From Hominimerdicola alba (lineage in GTDB: Bacteria > Bacillota > Clostridia > Oscillospirales > Ruminococcaceae), in NCBI RefSeq assembly GCF_900112155.1, contig NZ_FOKQ01000023.1:1-64000 (forward strand): a stretch of DNA of 64,000 nt, given 5' to 3'. A program made the position numbers and the translations under genes. Below, in pieces: positions 15,489 through 24,337 of this stretch. The notes beneath the pieces are model-generated. The model had not been told where the DNA came from, made no database searches, and saw nothing but the letters and a program-made list of their open reading frames with translations. Position 1 is the first letter of the stretch; every line of letters starts with the position of its first letter.

Positions 15489-17455
15489 TGTTAACTGAGT
15501 GTAAAATTTTTGTTGCTAAAAGCGCAGGATTCTGTTTTGGTGTAGACAGAGCGATAAAAATGGTGTATAATGAATTAGATAACCGAAATAATATTGTAAC
15601 GTTAGGTCCGATCATTCACAATCAGAACGTCGTTGATGACCTTAAAGCAAGAGGGGTGTATCCCGTAGAACTTGATGAGGTCAGAAATGGTCAGACAGTC
15701 GTGATACGTTCCCACGGCGTAGGCAGTGAAGTCTATGATAAGCTCAAAGAGCTTGGCGCTGAGATCGTTGATGCGACTTGTCCCTTTGTTGCAAAGATAC
15801 ATAATATAGCCAGTGAGAAATCTGCCGAAGGTCATGTGATACTGATAGCAGGTGATGCCAGTCATCCTGAGGTGAAAGGGATCATGGGACACTGTCAGGG
15901 CGAATGTTATGTGTTTGAAAATTGTGGCGAATTTGAAAATTTGGTGAAAAATGAAGATTTTTTGTCAAAAAAGGTTGCAATTTTAGCTCAAACGACGTAT
16001 AATAAGAATATGTGGAAAGAATGTGTACCGCTTTTCAAAAAATATCTTCCCCATGCGGAGATATGTGAAACGATATGCAATGCCACCAATATCCGCCAGA
16101 ACGAAGCTGAAGAGCTTGCAAAGAAAGCGGATATAATGGTGATAGCGGGCGGCAGACACAGTTCTAATACCCACAAGCTTAAGGCTATCTGCGAACAGCA
16201 CTGCAAATGTGTACTCGTGGAGAATGCCGATGATCTGCGAAAATGCGGTCTTGACCTGACCGGTGCAAAATTTATCGGGATCTCTGCCGGTGCTTCGACA
16301 CCCGGCTATATTATAAAGGAGGTACAGGACACTATGAGTGAACTGCTGAACAATGTTGACAATACTGTTGACGAAGAATTTAATCTGGAGGCGATCGATA
16401 AGACCCTCAAAAAAATATATCCGGGAGCGAAGGTAGAAGGCACTGTCGAATCTGTGAACGAAACCGAAGTCATCGTTGACATCGGAACCAAGCACACAGG
16501 CTATGTAGCACTTAGCGAGCTTACAGATGACCCCGGCAAGAAGCCTGCAGATATCGTAAGCGTTGGCGATACCATCGAGCTGATCGTTATCAAGACCAGC
16601 GATACCGACGGTACAGTAATGCTCTCCAAGAAGAGAGTTGACGCTGACAAGAGCTTCCAGAAGATCAAGGATGCTGCTGAGAGCGGCGAGATCCTTGAGG
16701 GTATCGTTACCAACGTAGTTAAGGGCGGCGTACTTGTTTCCGCTGACGGCGTTAAGGTATTCGTTCCTGCTTCTCAGGCTGCTCCCAGAAGAGATTTCGA
16801 TCTCAACGATCTGCTCAAGCAGACTGTTAAGTTCAAGATCCTTGAGGTAAATGATGTTAAGCAGAGAGCTGTTGGCTCTGTAAGAGCTGTAGCAAGAGAA
16901 GAGAAGGCTGCTGCACAGTCCAAGTTCTTCGATACTGCTTCTGTAGGCGCTGAGATGGAAGGCGTTGTTAAGTCTATTACAGATTACGGTGTATTCGTTG
17001 ATCTGGGCGGCGTTGATGGTCTGGTTAGAAGAGCTGACCTCAGCTGGAACAGAATCAAGCATCCTTCCGATGTTGTTTCTATAGGCGACACTGTTACCGT
17101 TAAGATCAAGGACATCGATCCCGAGACCAAGAAGGTATCTCTTACATACAAGAAGGATTCCGAGAATCCTTGGGAGATCTTTGTTAACAACTACGAGGTA
17201 GGTCAGGACGTTAAGGCAACTATTGTTTCTATCACCTCTTTCGGTGCATTTGCACAGATCATTGATGGCATCGATGGTCTTATCCACATCTCTCAGATCG
17301 CTAATCAGAGAGTAAATAACGTTGCTGATATACTTGCTGTAGGCGATGTTGTTGACTGCCGCATCACTGAGATAGATGCTGATAAGAAGAGAATCAGCCT
17401 CTCCAGAAGAGCTCTGCTCGATGATGAGGAAACTGAGGAGACCGACGCTGAATAA
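15488..17455 (+). CDS. ispH: IspH (HMBPP reductase) fused to ribosomal protein S1
   Basis: 655 residues. Residues 1-282 are IspH, the [4Fe-4S] enzyme that makes IPP and DMAPP in the MEP isoprenoid pathway: cluster cysteines Cys16, Cys98 and Cys197, His44, His76 and His126, and catalytic Glu128. Residues ~310-640 hold four S1 RNA-binding domains, as in S1-like proteins of Firmicutes that bind mRNA at the ribosome. This fusion is known from Clostridia. The S1 half has stronger codon bias than the IspH half, and a perfect internal ribosome site with an in-frame ATG marks the join. A one-base overlap (TAATG) couples it to cmk-plsC. Confidence 0.95.
   Translation: MLTECKIFVAKSAGFCFGVDRAIKMVYNELDNRNNIVTLGPIIHNQNVVDDLKARGVYPVELDEVRNGQTVVIRSHGVGSEVYDKLKELGAEIVDATCPFVAKIHNIASEKSAEGHVILIAGDASHPEVKGIMGHCQGECYVFENCGEFENLVKNEDFLSKKVAILAQTTYNKNMWKECVPLFKKYLPHAEICETICNATNIRQNEAEELAKKADIMVIAGGRHSSNTHKLKAICEQHCKCVLVENADDLRKCGLDLTGAKFIGISAGASTPGYIIKEVQDTMSELLNNVDNTVDEEFNLEAIDKTLKKIYPGAKVEGTVESVNETEVIVDIGTKHTGYVALSELTDDPGKKPADIVSVGDTIELIVIKTSDTDGTVMLSKKRVDADKSFQKIKDAAESGEILEGIVTNVVKGGVLVSADGVKVFVPASQAAPRRDFDLNDLLKQTVKFKILEVNDVKQRAVGSVRAVAREEKAAAQSKFFDTASVGAEMEGVVKSITDYGVFVDLGGVDGLVRRADLSWNRIKHPSDVVSIGDTVTVKIKDIDPETKKVSLTYKKDSENPWEIFVNNYEVGQDVKATIVSITSFGAFAQIIDGIDGLIHISQIANQRVNNVADILAVGDVVDCRITEIDADKKRISLSRRALLDDEETEETDAE
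16315..16336 (+). promoter_or_regulatory. Internal ribosome site and start for free S1
   Basis: AAAGGAGGT (16315-16323) stands 11 bases before ATG 16334, which is Met283, exactly at the domain boundary and in frame. Starting there would give a 373-residue four-domain S1, close to the length of free S1 homologues in Firmicutes. Confidence 0.6.
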
Positions 17456-17469
17456 TCAGCATTAATTTA

Positions 17470-17498
17470 ATGGGGACGGTCAACGTCCCCATTTTTTT
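17470..17498 (+). terminator. Terminator after ispH-rpsA
   Basis: ATGGGGACG (17470-17478) pairs with CGTCCCCAT (17484-17492), followed by a run of T to 17498. Strong intrinsic terminator that ends the RpiR-to-S1 row. Confidence 0.93.
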
Positions 17499-17608
17499 GT
17501 GAAAAATATAGAGCTGAACCGTTTGTTAATGTGTTTTTGGCGTATGTAAACTAAGTATAATGTACGGTTTTTGTTAGTTTACCGCTCCATATTTTGTGAG
17601 CAAGAGTC

Positions 17609-17637
17609 TTGCATTATTCAATAAAATATGGTATAAT
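17609..17637 (+). promoter_or_regulatory. Promoter for the class A PBP
   Basis: TTGCAT (17609-17614), 17-bp spacer, TATAAT (17632-17637). A second TATAAT at 17556-17561 lacks a good -35. Confidence 0.72.
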
Positions 17638-17695
17638 ATATATTGATATATAATGTTTGCGGTTAAACGCAGTCAGTATTGGAAGGTCTTATTTT

Positions 17696-19909
17696 ATGGA
17701 ACAAAAAAGAAGAAATAAAACAAAACATAGAAGACGAGGAACACATCCTGTAGTTCATGTACTGAAAGCTATGGGTACGCTTCTTCTGTCGATTTTTCTG
17801 ATAATAATAATCACTCTGTCCATCTTCGGTACAGTGCTTACTATCTACGTTCTTAATTTTGCAGATACTACTACAGATATCATGCTCGAAAAGAGTGTTG
17901 AAAGTAATATCACCAGATTCCTTTATGATAATCCCGATTATGATGAGGAAACAGATGACCCGAAGGATAAGTATGTGCTGTATTATACCATGAGGAATGA
18001 GTATAGACATCAGCTTTGGGTCGATCTTGATCAGATACCTCAGGTAGTACAGGATGCTTTTGTTTATACCGAGGACGAGCGTTTTTACGCCCATGACGGT
18101 GTTGACTTCAAGAGTACTTTTGCCGCTTTTGTAAATGTTTTCCTGCCTAACCGTGCTTCACGAGGCGGTTCAACTATTACTCAGCAGACTATTAAGAACC
18201 TGACAGGTGATGATGCCAGATCAGGCGTTCAGGGTATCGAAAGAAAGATCCGTGAGGTTTTCCGTTCAATAAACGTTGAGAAGACCTATACTAAGGAAGA
18301 TATCCTCGAGATATACCTGAACGTTGTTCCGCAGAATACTCAACACGATGATATAGTTGGTGTACAGTCTGCTGCAAATTTTTATTTCGGCAAAGATGTT
18401 TCTGAACTTGATCTTGCTGAGGCAGCTTGTCTTGCGGGAATGAATAACGCACCTGGATTAAATAACCCTATTGATAATATTGAGAATAATAATATAAGAC
18501 GTCAGCACTGTCTTGAGCGTATGCTGATAAATGGTGCTATCTCATCTGAAGAGTATAATGAGGCTCTTAATGAACCTCTGGAACTTGCAGGAAATTTTGA
18601 CTATTCCAGCGAAACTATTTATGATGGTGAGCTTGAAGATCAGGGAATTACCGACTGGTATCTCGATGCTGCTATCGAAGAAGCTGAAGAAAGAATAGCT
18701 GACGATAAAGGTATTGAAATAAAGGAAGCAAGAGAGCTTCTTTATAACGGTGGTTATACTGTATATACTAATGTAGATATCGATATGCAGCACAAAGTCG
18801 AAAAGAAAATGCAGGATGCCAGCAATTTCACTACATGGTATATGGATCCCGAGGACGATACGTTATGGTCTGGCTTTGTTTGCATGGACTATAACGGCAA
18901 TGTTCAGTGTGTAGTCGGCGGGCGTAACGAAAAAACTGAGTCACGTAACCTTTATCTGGTAACACACGCTAAGCGTCAGCCCGGTTCATGTATGAAGCCT
19001 ATTGGTTCTTATGCTCCTGCGTTAGATCAGGATCTTATGACTATGACTTCTTACTTTAACGATTCACCTATAGAGATCGAAGTTGAGGGAGGAAAGAAAG
19101 AGAAGTGGCCTGTAAACTACTCCGAATTTGATGCAAGTCAGGGTAACTGGTCATATAAGGATCTTTTCACTTATCAGATGCTTCTTAAATCTCTTAATAC
19201 TATGCCTGCACAGCTTGTTAAGCAGATGACTCCTGCTTATTCTTATAATTTTATGAAGTCAAAGCTTGATGTTACATCTCTAAATGAGAACGACTGCGAC
19301 TGGTCGGCAGTAACTGTTGGTGGTATGGACGAAGGTATCACCCTTGAAGAACTTGTCGGAGCTTATATGATATTCGGCAATGGCGGCAAAAAGTACGATG
19401 TAAGCTATATTTATAAGATCGAGGATGCCGCTGGTAAAGTTCTGTATGAGAAAACCGATGGTTATAAGCAGGCTATCGCTGACAGTACAGCTTATATCAT
19501 GAACCGTATGATGCAGTACGTTATCAATGATAAGGAAGGTACAGGTAGATACGCTAAGCTTAAAAAGACGGATCTTGTCGGTAAGACTGGTACTTCGTCA
19601 TCCTGGAACGACCTTAACTTTGTAGGTTGTACTCCCGATTACGTTTCGGGTATATGGATAGGCTATGAAAATCCTGAGACTATTCCTACAAACGATTATC
19701 AGAATATTGGTGAGATTTGGAAGAATATCTTCGGTGATATCGCTGATTCGGAAGAACACAAGAGTTTCGATGATACATTCCCAATGCCCGATACTGTTGT
19801 AAAGCTTAACTTCTGTACAACATCCGGTCTCATAGCAACCGATCGCTGCGGAAGTCAGCAGGTAGGTTACTTTAAGGCATCAAACGTTCCCGGTTATTGT
19901 TACCACTAA
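17696..19909 (+). CDS. Class A penicillin-binding protein (transglycosylase/transpeptidase)
   Basis: Bifunctional peptidoglycan synthase anchored by one N-terminal helix after a very basic tail. The GT51 domain has catalytic Glu126 in EDERFYAHDG and the RGGSTITQQ motif. The transpeptidase has SxxK as SCMK (431-434), SxN as SLN (499-501) and KTGT (630-633). It is 737 residues long. ATG 17696 follows GGAAGG by nine bases; an upstream TTG lies before the ribosome site. The tail ends soon after the transpeptidase, with three Cys (LNFCTTSG, TDRCGS, GYCYH). It is a PBP1A-like (MrcA/PonA) protein. Confidence 0.94.
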   Translation: MEQKRRNKTKHRRRGTHPVVHVLKAMGTLLLSIFLIIIITLSIFGTVLTIYVLNFADTTTDIMLEKSVESNITRFLYDNPDYDEETDDPKDKYVLYYTMRNEYRHQLWVDLDQIPQVVQDAFVYTEDERFYAHDGVDFKSTFAAFVNVFLPNRASRGGSTITQQTIKNLTGDDARSGVQGIERKIREVFRSINVEKTYTKEDILEIYLNVVPQNTQHDDIVGVQSAANFYFGKDVSELDLAEAACLAGMNNAPGLNNPIDNIENNNIRRQHCLERMLINGAISSEEYNEALNEPLELAGNFDYSSETIYDGELEDQGITDWYLDAAIEEAEERIADDKGIEIKEARELLYNGGYTVYTNVDIDMQHKVEKKMQDASNFTTWYMDPEDDTLWSGFVCMDYNGNVQCVVGGRNEKTESRNLYLVTHAKRQPGSCMKPIGSYAPALDQDLMTMTSYFNDSPIEIEVEGGKKEKWPVNYSEFDASQGNWSYKDLFTYQMLLKSLNTMPAQLVKQMTPAYSYNFMKSKLDVTSLNENDCDWSAVTVGGMDEGITLEELVGAYMIFGNGGKKYDVSYIYKIEDAAGKVLYEKTDGYKQAIADSTAYIMNRMMQYVINDKEGTGRYAKLKKTDLVGKTGTSSSWNDLNFVGCTPDYVSGIWIGYENPETIPTNDYQNIGEIWKNIFGDIADSEEHKSFDDTFPMPDTVVKLNFCTTSGLIATDRCGSQQVGYFKASNVPGYCYH

Positions 19910-19937
19910 AGCTATTTACCGTTAAGTTGATGGTATT

Positions 19938-19972
19938 GACCTCCGTACCATAAAGTACGGAGGTCTTATTTT
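19938..19972 (+). terminator. Terminator after the PBP gene
   Basis: Perfect 11-bp stem GACCTCCGTAC (19938-19948)/GTACGGAGGTC (19955-19965) followed by TTATTTT. It lies immediately before the rlmL-like gene, whose transcription must come by read-through or from a promoter I could not place. Confidence 0.9.
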
Positions 19973-19984
19973 GAAAGGTCAAAT

Positions 19985-21100
19985 ATGAATAATTTAAGAC
20001 TATGTATCCCATGTCACTTCGGTCTTGAAAAGACATTAAAATTTGAGATCGAAAGGATAGGAGGGGAGAACCTTACCGTCACTGACGGAAAGGTCACATT
20101 CAGCGGCGATTTTAATACCGTCGCAAAAGCAAATCTGTGGGTCTCCACAGGAGAGAGAGTTCTTATTGAGCTAGCTTCTTTTACTGCACGCAGTTTTGAA
20201 GAGCTCTTTCAGGGGGTCATGAATATCCCGTTGGAAGACTTTATCGGAAAGTATGACGCTTTTCCTGTAAAAGGTCATTCACTGGATTCACAGCTCCATT
20301 CCGTGCCCGATTGTCAGAAGATAATAAAAAAAGCTTGCGTAAAGCGGCTTGAAAAGGTCTATGGCATCTCCTATTTTGAGGAAACAGGTGCTAAACATCA
20401 GCTGCAATTTTCGCTGATGAAAGATAATTTCACCCTTTATCTTGATACCACAGGTGAGGGTCTGCATAAGCGCGGATACCGCAGAAATTCCAATGCCGCA
20501 CCTATCAAGGAAACTCTTGCCGCAGGTATTATCGACTTAGGAAGAGTGCGAGCTGATTCCATCGTATGCGACCCCATGTGCGGTTCAGGAACTTTTCTTA
20601 TCGAAGCGGCTTACAAGGCGTTGAAAGTCGCTCCCGGTATACGCAGAAATTTTGCTGCACAGAAATGGGATCAGATTCCCGAAAAGGTCTGGCAGAATGC
20701 CCGTTCTGAGGCTATGGATATGATCGACAAGCAGGGAAGTTTCAAGGCTTTCGGTTTTGATATCGATGATATCGCGGTAGAGCTTACAAGAGATAATGCC
20801 AAAAAGGCTGGTGTAGGTTCTAAGCTTACAGTTAAGCAACAGGATATCAGCAAATTTGTTCAGCCTGAACAGTGCATCACTTTCTGCAATCCCCCCTACG
20901 GCGAAAGATTGCTGGAGATTCGCGATGCAGAAGAGCTTTACAAGCGTCTCGGTGAAAGATTGCAGCCGTCAAGGGAAAGACCTTGCTATATAATCTCGCC
21001 CCATGAGGAGTTTGAAAAATTCTTTGGCAAAAAGGCTGATAAAAAGCGCAAGCTGTATAACGGCATGATCAAGTGCGATCTGTATATGTATTTTAAATGA
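19985..21100 (+). CDS. THUMP-domain class I rRNA methyltransferase (RlmL/YpsC-like)
   Basis: 371-residue SAM-dependent methyltransferase of the RlmL/YpsC group, expected to make N2-methylguanosine in 23S rRNA. The N-terminal ~160 residues are a ferredoxin-like plus THUMP RNA-binding region; the C-terminal catalytic domain has the SAM loop DPMCGSGTFLIEAA and the amino-methyltransferase motif CNPPYGERL. A GAAAGGTC ribosome site precedes it. Its stop overlaps the next start (ATGATG). Confidence 0.9.
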   Translation: MNNLRLCIPCHFGLEKTLKFEIERIGGENLTVTDGKVTFSGDFNTVAKANLWVSTGERVLIELASFTARSFEELFQGVMNIPLEDFIGKYDAFPVKGHSLDSQLHSVPDCQKIIKKACVKRLEKVYGISYFEETGAKHQLQFSLMKDNFTLYLDTTGEGLHKRGYRRNSNAAPIKETLAAGIIDLGRVRADSIVCDPMCGSGTFLIEAAYKALKVAPGIRRNFAAQKWDQIPEKVWQNARSEAMDMIDKQGSFKAFGFDIDDIAVELTRDNAKKAGVGSKLTVKQQDISKFVQPEQCITFCNPPYGERLLEIRDAEELYKRLGERLQPSRERPCYIISPHEEFEKFFGKKADKKRKLYNGMIKCDLYMYFK

Positions 21101-21471
21101 TGGATATAGAAACTGCAAAGCAGATACTTTCTGATAACTTTAATGCCAAGGAGAATACCTTTACATTTATCATGTATGAGAGATCACGTTTTCCGAAAGA
21201 GGAATTCTGGATGGTCTATGATAGTATTGAATGTCTTGTTAAGAACAAGGTGTTCAGCCGTGAACTCGCAGAACAGGTAAGCTATTGTTATGAGCGTTTC
21301 TTGAAAGAACTGATTTATCATTGTGATGGTGGTGATTCTCACGGGTTAGCTTATCTTCCCGAAAATTCTGATGTTTATATAGATCGGTTGGATTATATAG
21401 TAACAGCTTTTTACCGCGTTTATGATAAATTGTTGGATGACAGTTTCTTTGAACTTGAAAGATATGGGTAA
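21097..21471 (+). CDS. Hypothetical protein
   Basis: 124 residues, acidic, rich in Tyr and Phe, predicted mostly helical, with no membrane segment or known motif. It overlaps the methyltransferase stop by four bases (ATGA), and the next gene's AAGGAG overlaps its stop, so it is the middle gene of a coupled trio. I do not recognise the family. Confidence 0.7.
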   Translation: MMDIETAKQILSDNFNAKENTFTFIMYERSRFPKEEFWMVYDSIECLVKNKVFSRELAEQVSYCYERFLKELIYHCDGGDSHGLAYLPENSDVYIDRLDYIVTAFYRVYDKLLDDSFFELERYG

Positions 21472-21479
21472 GGAGAAAA

Positions 21480-22148
21480 ATGTATACATTAAAAAATATT
21501 GACGGTATCGTATTCGATATGGACGGTGTCATTTTCGATACCGAAGCAGTTTGTATGAAGTGCTGGCTGAAAGTCGGTGAAAGACACGGACTAGAAAACG
21601 TTGAGTACTATGTGCGTCTTTGCACAGGCAGAAATGACAAAGATACCGAACGTATCGTCAATGAGGCTTACGGCGACAAGCATGATATTAAAAAGCTTCG
21701 TGCAGAAGTAAATGAGGAAGTTCAGGCGACTTTGAGAAAGGGCGTACCACTCAAAAATGGTGCTAAAGAAGTTCTTGAATGGCTTCACGAAAGCGGAGTC
21801 AAGATCGGTCTTGCATCTTCTACACGTTACGATGTAATAGTTAGAGAAATGACCGAAGTTGGTCTACTGCACTGCTTTGATGCGATAATCGGCGGTGATA
21901 TGGTTGAGAGATCAAAGCCTGAACCTGATATCTACCTTATCGCTTGCGAGAAACTTGGTTTTGATCCCAAGAATACTTTTGCTGTTGAGGATTCCAGAAA
22001 CGGAATAATCTCTGCAAGCGCCGCAGGTATGATGCCTATACTTATCCCCGATCTTATCGAACCGGATGAGGTCATGCTTGAAAAGGCATACGTCAAGCTG
22101 GACAGCTTGATGGAATTTAAAGATAAAATGTTGAGTACAGGTTTATAA
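21480..22148 (+). CDS. HAD-family hydrolase (beta-phosphoglucomutase-like)
   Basis: 222-residue HAD subfamily IA phosphatase or phosphomutase. Motif I is DMDGVIFDTE (nucleophile Asp, acid/base Asp two on), motif II ASSTR, motif III SKPEPD, motif IV VEDSRNGI. An alpha-helical cap lies between motifs I and II. The substrate is likely a small sugar phosphate but cannot be read from sequence. It sits third in the transcript with the RNA methyltransferase. Confidence 0.87.
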   Translation: MYTLKNIDGIVFDMDGVIFDTEAVCMKCWLKVGERHGLENVEYYVRLCTGRNDKDTERIVNEAYGDKHDIKKLRAEVNEEVQATLRKGVPLKNGAKEVLEWLHESGVKIGLASSTRYDVIVREMTEVGLLHCFDAIIGGDMVERSKPEPDIYLIACEKLGFDPKNTFAVEDSRNGIISASAAGMMPILIPDLIEPDEVMLEKAYVKLDSLMEFKDKMLSTGL

Positions 22149-22176
22149 ACCTGACAAATAAAGGAGGTACAAAAAA

Positions 22177-22854
22177 ATGCGTTACGAAATCCAAGGTGAG
22201 CCGATGCCCGTTGTCATCTGTTATCTGAACAACGGCGAGGCGATCAAATGTCAGCAGGGAGCTATGAGCTGGATGAGCCCCAACATGAATATGTCCACCA
22301 ATGCAGGCGGTGGAATAGGAAAGGCACTTTCACGTGCTTTTTCGGGTGAGTCCATGTTCCAGAATGTTTACACCGCTACAAATGGTGACGGCATGATCGC
22401 TATGGCATCAAATTTCCCCGGTACTATCAAGCCCATGGACGTTTCTCAGATGCCTATAGTTGCTCAGAAGTCAGCTTTCCTGGCAAGCGAGATGGGAGTT
22501 AATATGGAGATATTCTTCCAGAAGAGATTTGGTGCAGGCTTCTTCGGTGGTGAGGGCTTCATCATGCAGAAGTTCTCGGGTCAGGGTACTGTTTTCCTTG
22601 AGCTTGACGGTTCTATCGTTGAGTATCAGCTGGCTCAGGGTCAGTCCATGCTGGTTGACACCGGTTGTCTTGCAGCTATGGAAGCTTCCTGTTCCATCGA
22701 TATCGAACAGGTTGCAGGCTTAAAGAACAAGCTGTTCGGCGGCGAGGGCTTCTTCAATACCAGAATTACCGGTCCCGGTCATGTTTGGCTCCAGACAATG
22801 CCTGTCAGCAATCTTGCAGGCGCTATCAGACCTTACATTCCTACCGGTGCCTGA
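22177..22854 (+). CDS. TIGR00266/AIM24 family protein
   Basis: 225 residues of repeated beta-strand pattern typical of AIM24/TIGR00266 proteins: PVVICYLNNGEAIKCQQGAMSWM at the start, then repeated GxxFxxxF/GPGHV turns. These proteins form a beta-sandwich of unknown role; the mitochondrial relative affects the inner membrane. It has a near-perfect AAAGGAGGT ribosome site, which suggests high expression, and a terminator directly behind. Confidence 0.85.
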   Translation: MRYEIQGEPMPVVICYLNNGEAIKCQQGAMSWMSPNMNMSTNAGGGIGKALSRAFSGESMFQNVYTATNGDGMIAMASNFPGTIKPMDVSQMPIVAQKSAFLASEMGVNMEIFFQKRFGAGFFGGEGFIMQKFSGQGTVFLELDGSIVEYQLAQGQSMLVDTGCLAAMEASCSIDIEQVAGLKNKLFGGEGFFNTRITGPGHVWLQTMPVSNLAGAIRPYIPTGA

Positions 22855-22880
22855 TAACTACATATTTGTATACAAAAAAG

Positions 22881-22914
22881 GGCGGAAAGATCAAGTCTTT
22901 CCGCCTTGTTTTTT
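22881..22914. terminator. Bidirectional terminator between AIM24 and IspD/TarI genes
   Basis: GGCGGAAAGA (22881-22890)/TCTTTCCGCC (22896-22905) with T-rich sequence on the plus side (to 22914) and six A on the other (22874-22879), so it can serve both converging genes. Confidence 0.88.
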
Positions 22915-23623
22915 ACTGTCTTTCGCTCATCGCCATTAGTCCCGCGATCATCAGGTCATGATCGGTTGTTATCTTGAAATTCATGGGTTCTCCCTTTACG
23001 ATATGTATGGGGTAGCCGCACTCCGTAAGTATGCCACAGGTATCCGTCAGTGTGCCAAGCTTTTCGTCCCCAAGCTTTCGTATGCAGTCGCATAAAGTGG
23101 ATATCTCAAATGTCTGAGGAGTCTGCGCTCGCATAAGCTGCTTGCGGGGGAGATTTTCCGTCACTGTCTCACCGTCCGTTGTCCTTATGATAGTGTCATC
23201 GGAGGGTATATAAGTCCCGCAGGCGGCCGAATTAATTGCTGTTTCAATATTCTCACGAATTATTTCCTCGCTGACAAAGGGGCGAACAGCGTCATGAGTT
23301 ATGAGAACATCTCCCTTATTTACACCGAACAAAGCTGTGACTTCACGCAGTATATTCATAACAGTTCCATTTCTGTCCTTGCCCCCCGTGACAAGCCTGA
23401 CACGCTTTGTGCTGATACCAAATTCCTCCAGAAGCTTGTCGGCATAGTCGTACCAATCGGGATTGATACCAACGTAGATACGTTCAATTTCGCCGATCTC
23501 TTCAAATGCTCTTATTGTTCTGATGAGTATAGGCACGCCGCCTATTTCGATGAACTGCTTGGGCTTGTCGGCATTTTTGATGCGTGTGCCGCTTCCGCCT
23601 GCCACTATTCCTGCAAAGATCAT
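22913..23623 (-). CDS. IspD/TarI family cytidylyltransferase
   Basis: 236-residue CTP-dependent nucleotidyltransferase. The N-terminal CTP loop is AGGSGTRI, followed by KPKQFIEIGGVPIL; further motifs are HDAVRPFV, RAQTPQTF and TDTCGILTECG...VKGEPMNFKITTDHDL. It makes either CDP-methylerythritol (IspD, MEP pathway) or CDP-ribitol (TarI, teichoic acid). KPKQF, GGKDRN and the C-terminal segment look rather TarI-like, but no tarJ adjoins; IspD is supported only by use of the MEP pathway (IspH in this window). The start is GGAGGG-ATAG-T-ATG, one base after the stop of the upstream gene. Confidence 0.85.
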   Translation of the reverse strand: MIFAGIVAGGSGTRIKNADKPKQFIEIGGVPILIRTIRAFEEIGEIERIYVGINPDWYDYADKLLEEFGISTKRVRLVTGGKDRNGTVMNILREVTALFGVNKGDVLITHDAVRPFVSEEIIRENIETAINSAACGTYIPSDDTIIRTTDGETVTENLPRKQLMRAQTPQTFEISTLCDCIRKLGDEKLGTLTDTCGILTECGYPIHIVKGEPMNFKITTDHDLMIAGLMAMSERQ

Positions 23624-23624
23624 A

Positions 23625-24236
23625 CTATCCCTCCTTCGGTATATAATAGGTATCGTCACCGCAGAAGACCATTTTGCTGCCTGCGGGTATTTTTCTTATC
23701 ATGTAATAAACATTGTACGCATCGGGATAAGGGCTTATCATTCCGATCATGGAAAGTATGAACAGAATGCTGTTCAGTGCTGCGTTATCGGCAGGCACCA
23801 GCTGAAACAATATCAGCGGAACAAGACCCAGCAGAAACGGCAGAAGTGACATAAGCGCGAATCTGCCTCTTTTCAGCGGATAAAAAGCAAGTGCTACCGC
23901 TGCGAACTGCTTTAGTATGCCAATGCTTACGGTCGCTTTCTTTGGGTATACTATGGCATGAAGAAATTCGTGTAGTATCAGATAAACGGGTGCGATAAGA
24001 AGTCCTGCAAACGTCCATGGCATACTGATGACATTCATTTTCGCCGCCGAACATTTCATGACCATGGATATCATGCATATCATAAATGAACCTATCGCAA
24101 AGGGAGCTGCTTTAAGCATCATTTCACCCATAGAGTTCGGTAGATCTGTTTTAACAGCATTATCAGGCAGCGGTGCGGTCTGATATTTTTTTATGTCTTT
24201 CTGATCTATAACTCCGATCCACTTTATCTTCGGCAT
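23625..24236 (-). CDS. DUF3267 membrane protein (metalloprotease-like)
   Basis: 203 residues with about four to five membrane helices. The second helix region ends in HEFLHA, an HExxH zinc site typical of DUF3267 proteins, which resemble intramembrane metalloproteases. The natural substrate is unknown. Its TAG stop is one base before the ATG of the cytidylyltransferase, so the two are translationally coupled, the only contextual clue to a link with envelope or isoprenoid work. Confidence 0.8.
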   Translation of the reverse strand: MPKIKWIGVIDQKDIKKYQTAPLPDNAVKTDLPNSMGEMMLKAAPFAIGSFMICMISMVMKCSAAKMNVISMPWTFAGLLIAPVYLILHEFLHAIVYPKKATVSIGILKQFAAVALAFYPLKRGRFALMSLLPFLLGLVPLILFQLVPADNAALNSILFILSMIGMISPYPDAYNVYYMIRKIPAGSKMVFCGDDTYYIPKEG

Positions 24237-24296
24237 GATTCTGCTCCCTTCTTAATGATTTGTCAAATTTGATATGCAGTATAGCTTCTTGCATAT

Positions 24297-24323
24297 ACAA
24301 CAAACGGGCGAGTTACCGCCCGT
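24297..24323 (-). terminator. Terminator after prs
   Basis: On the minus strand ACGGGCG (24323-24317) pairs with CGCCCGT (24310-24304), followed by TTGTTG. Moderate strength. Confidence 0.7.
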
Positions 24324-24337
24324 TCAATTAAACTAGA

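Noticed and set aside
15983-17287. 434-codon frame opposite ispH-rpsA
   Set aside because: Antisense shadow of the strongly biased S1 region.
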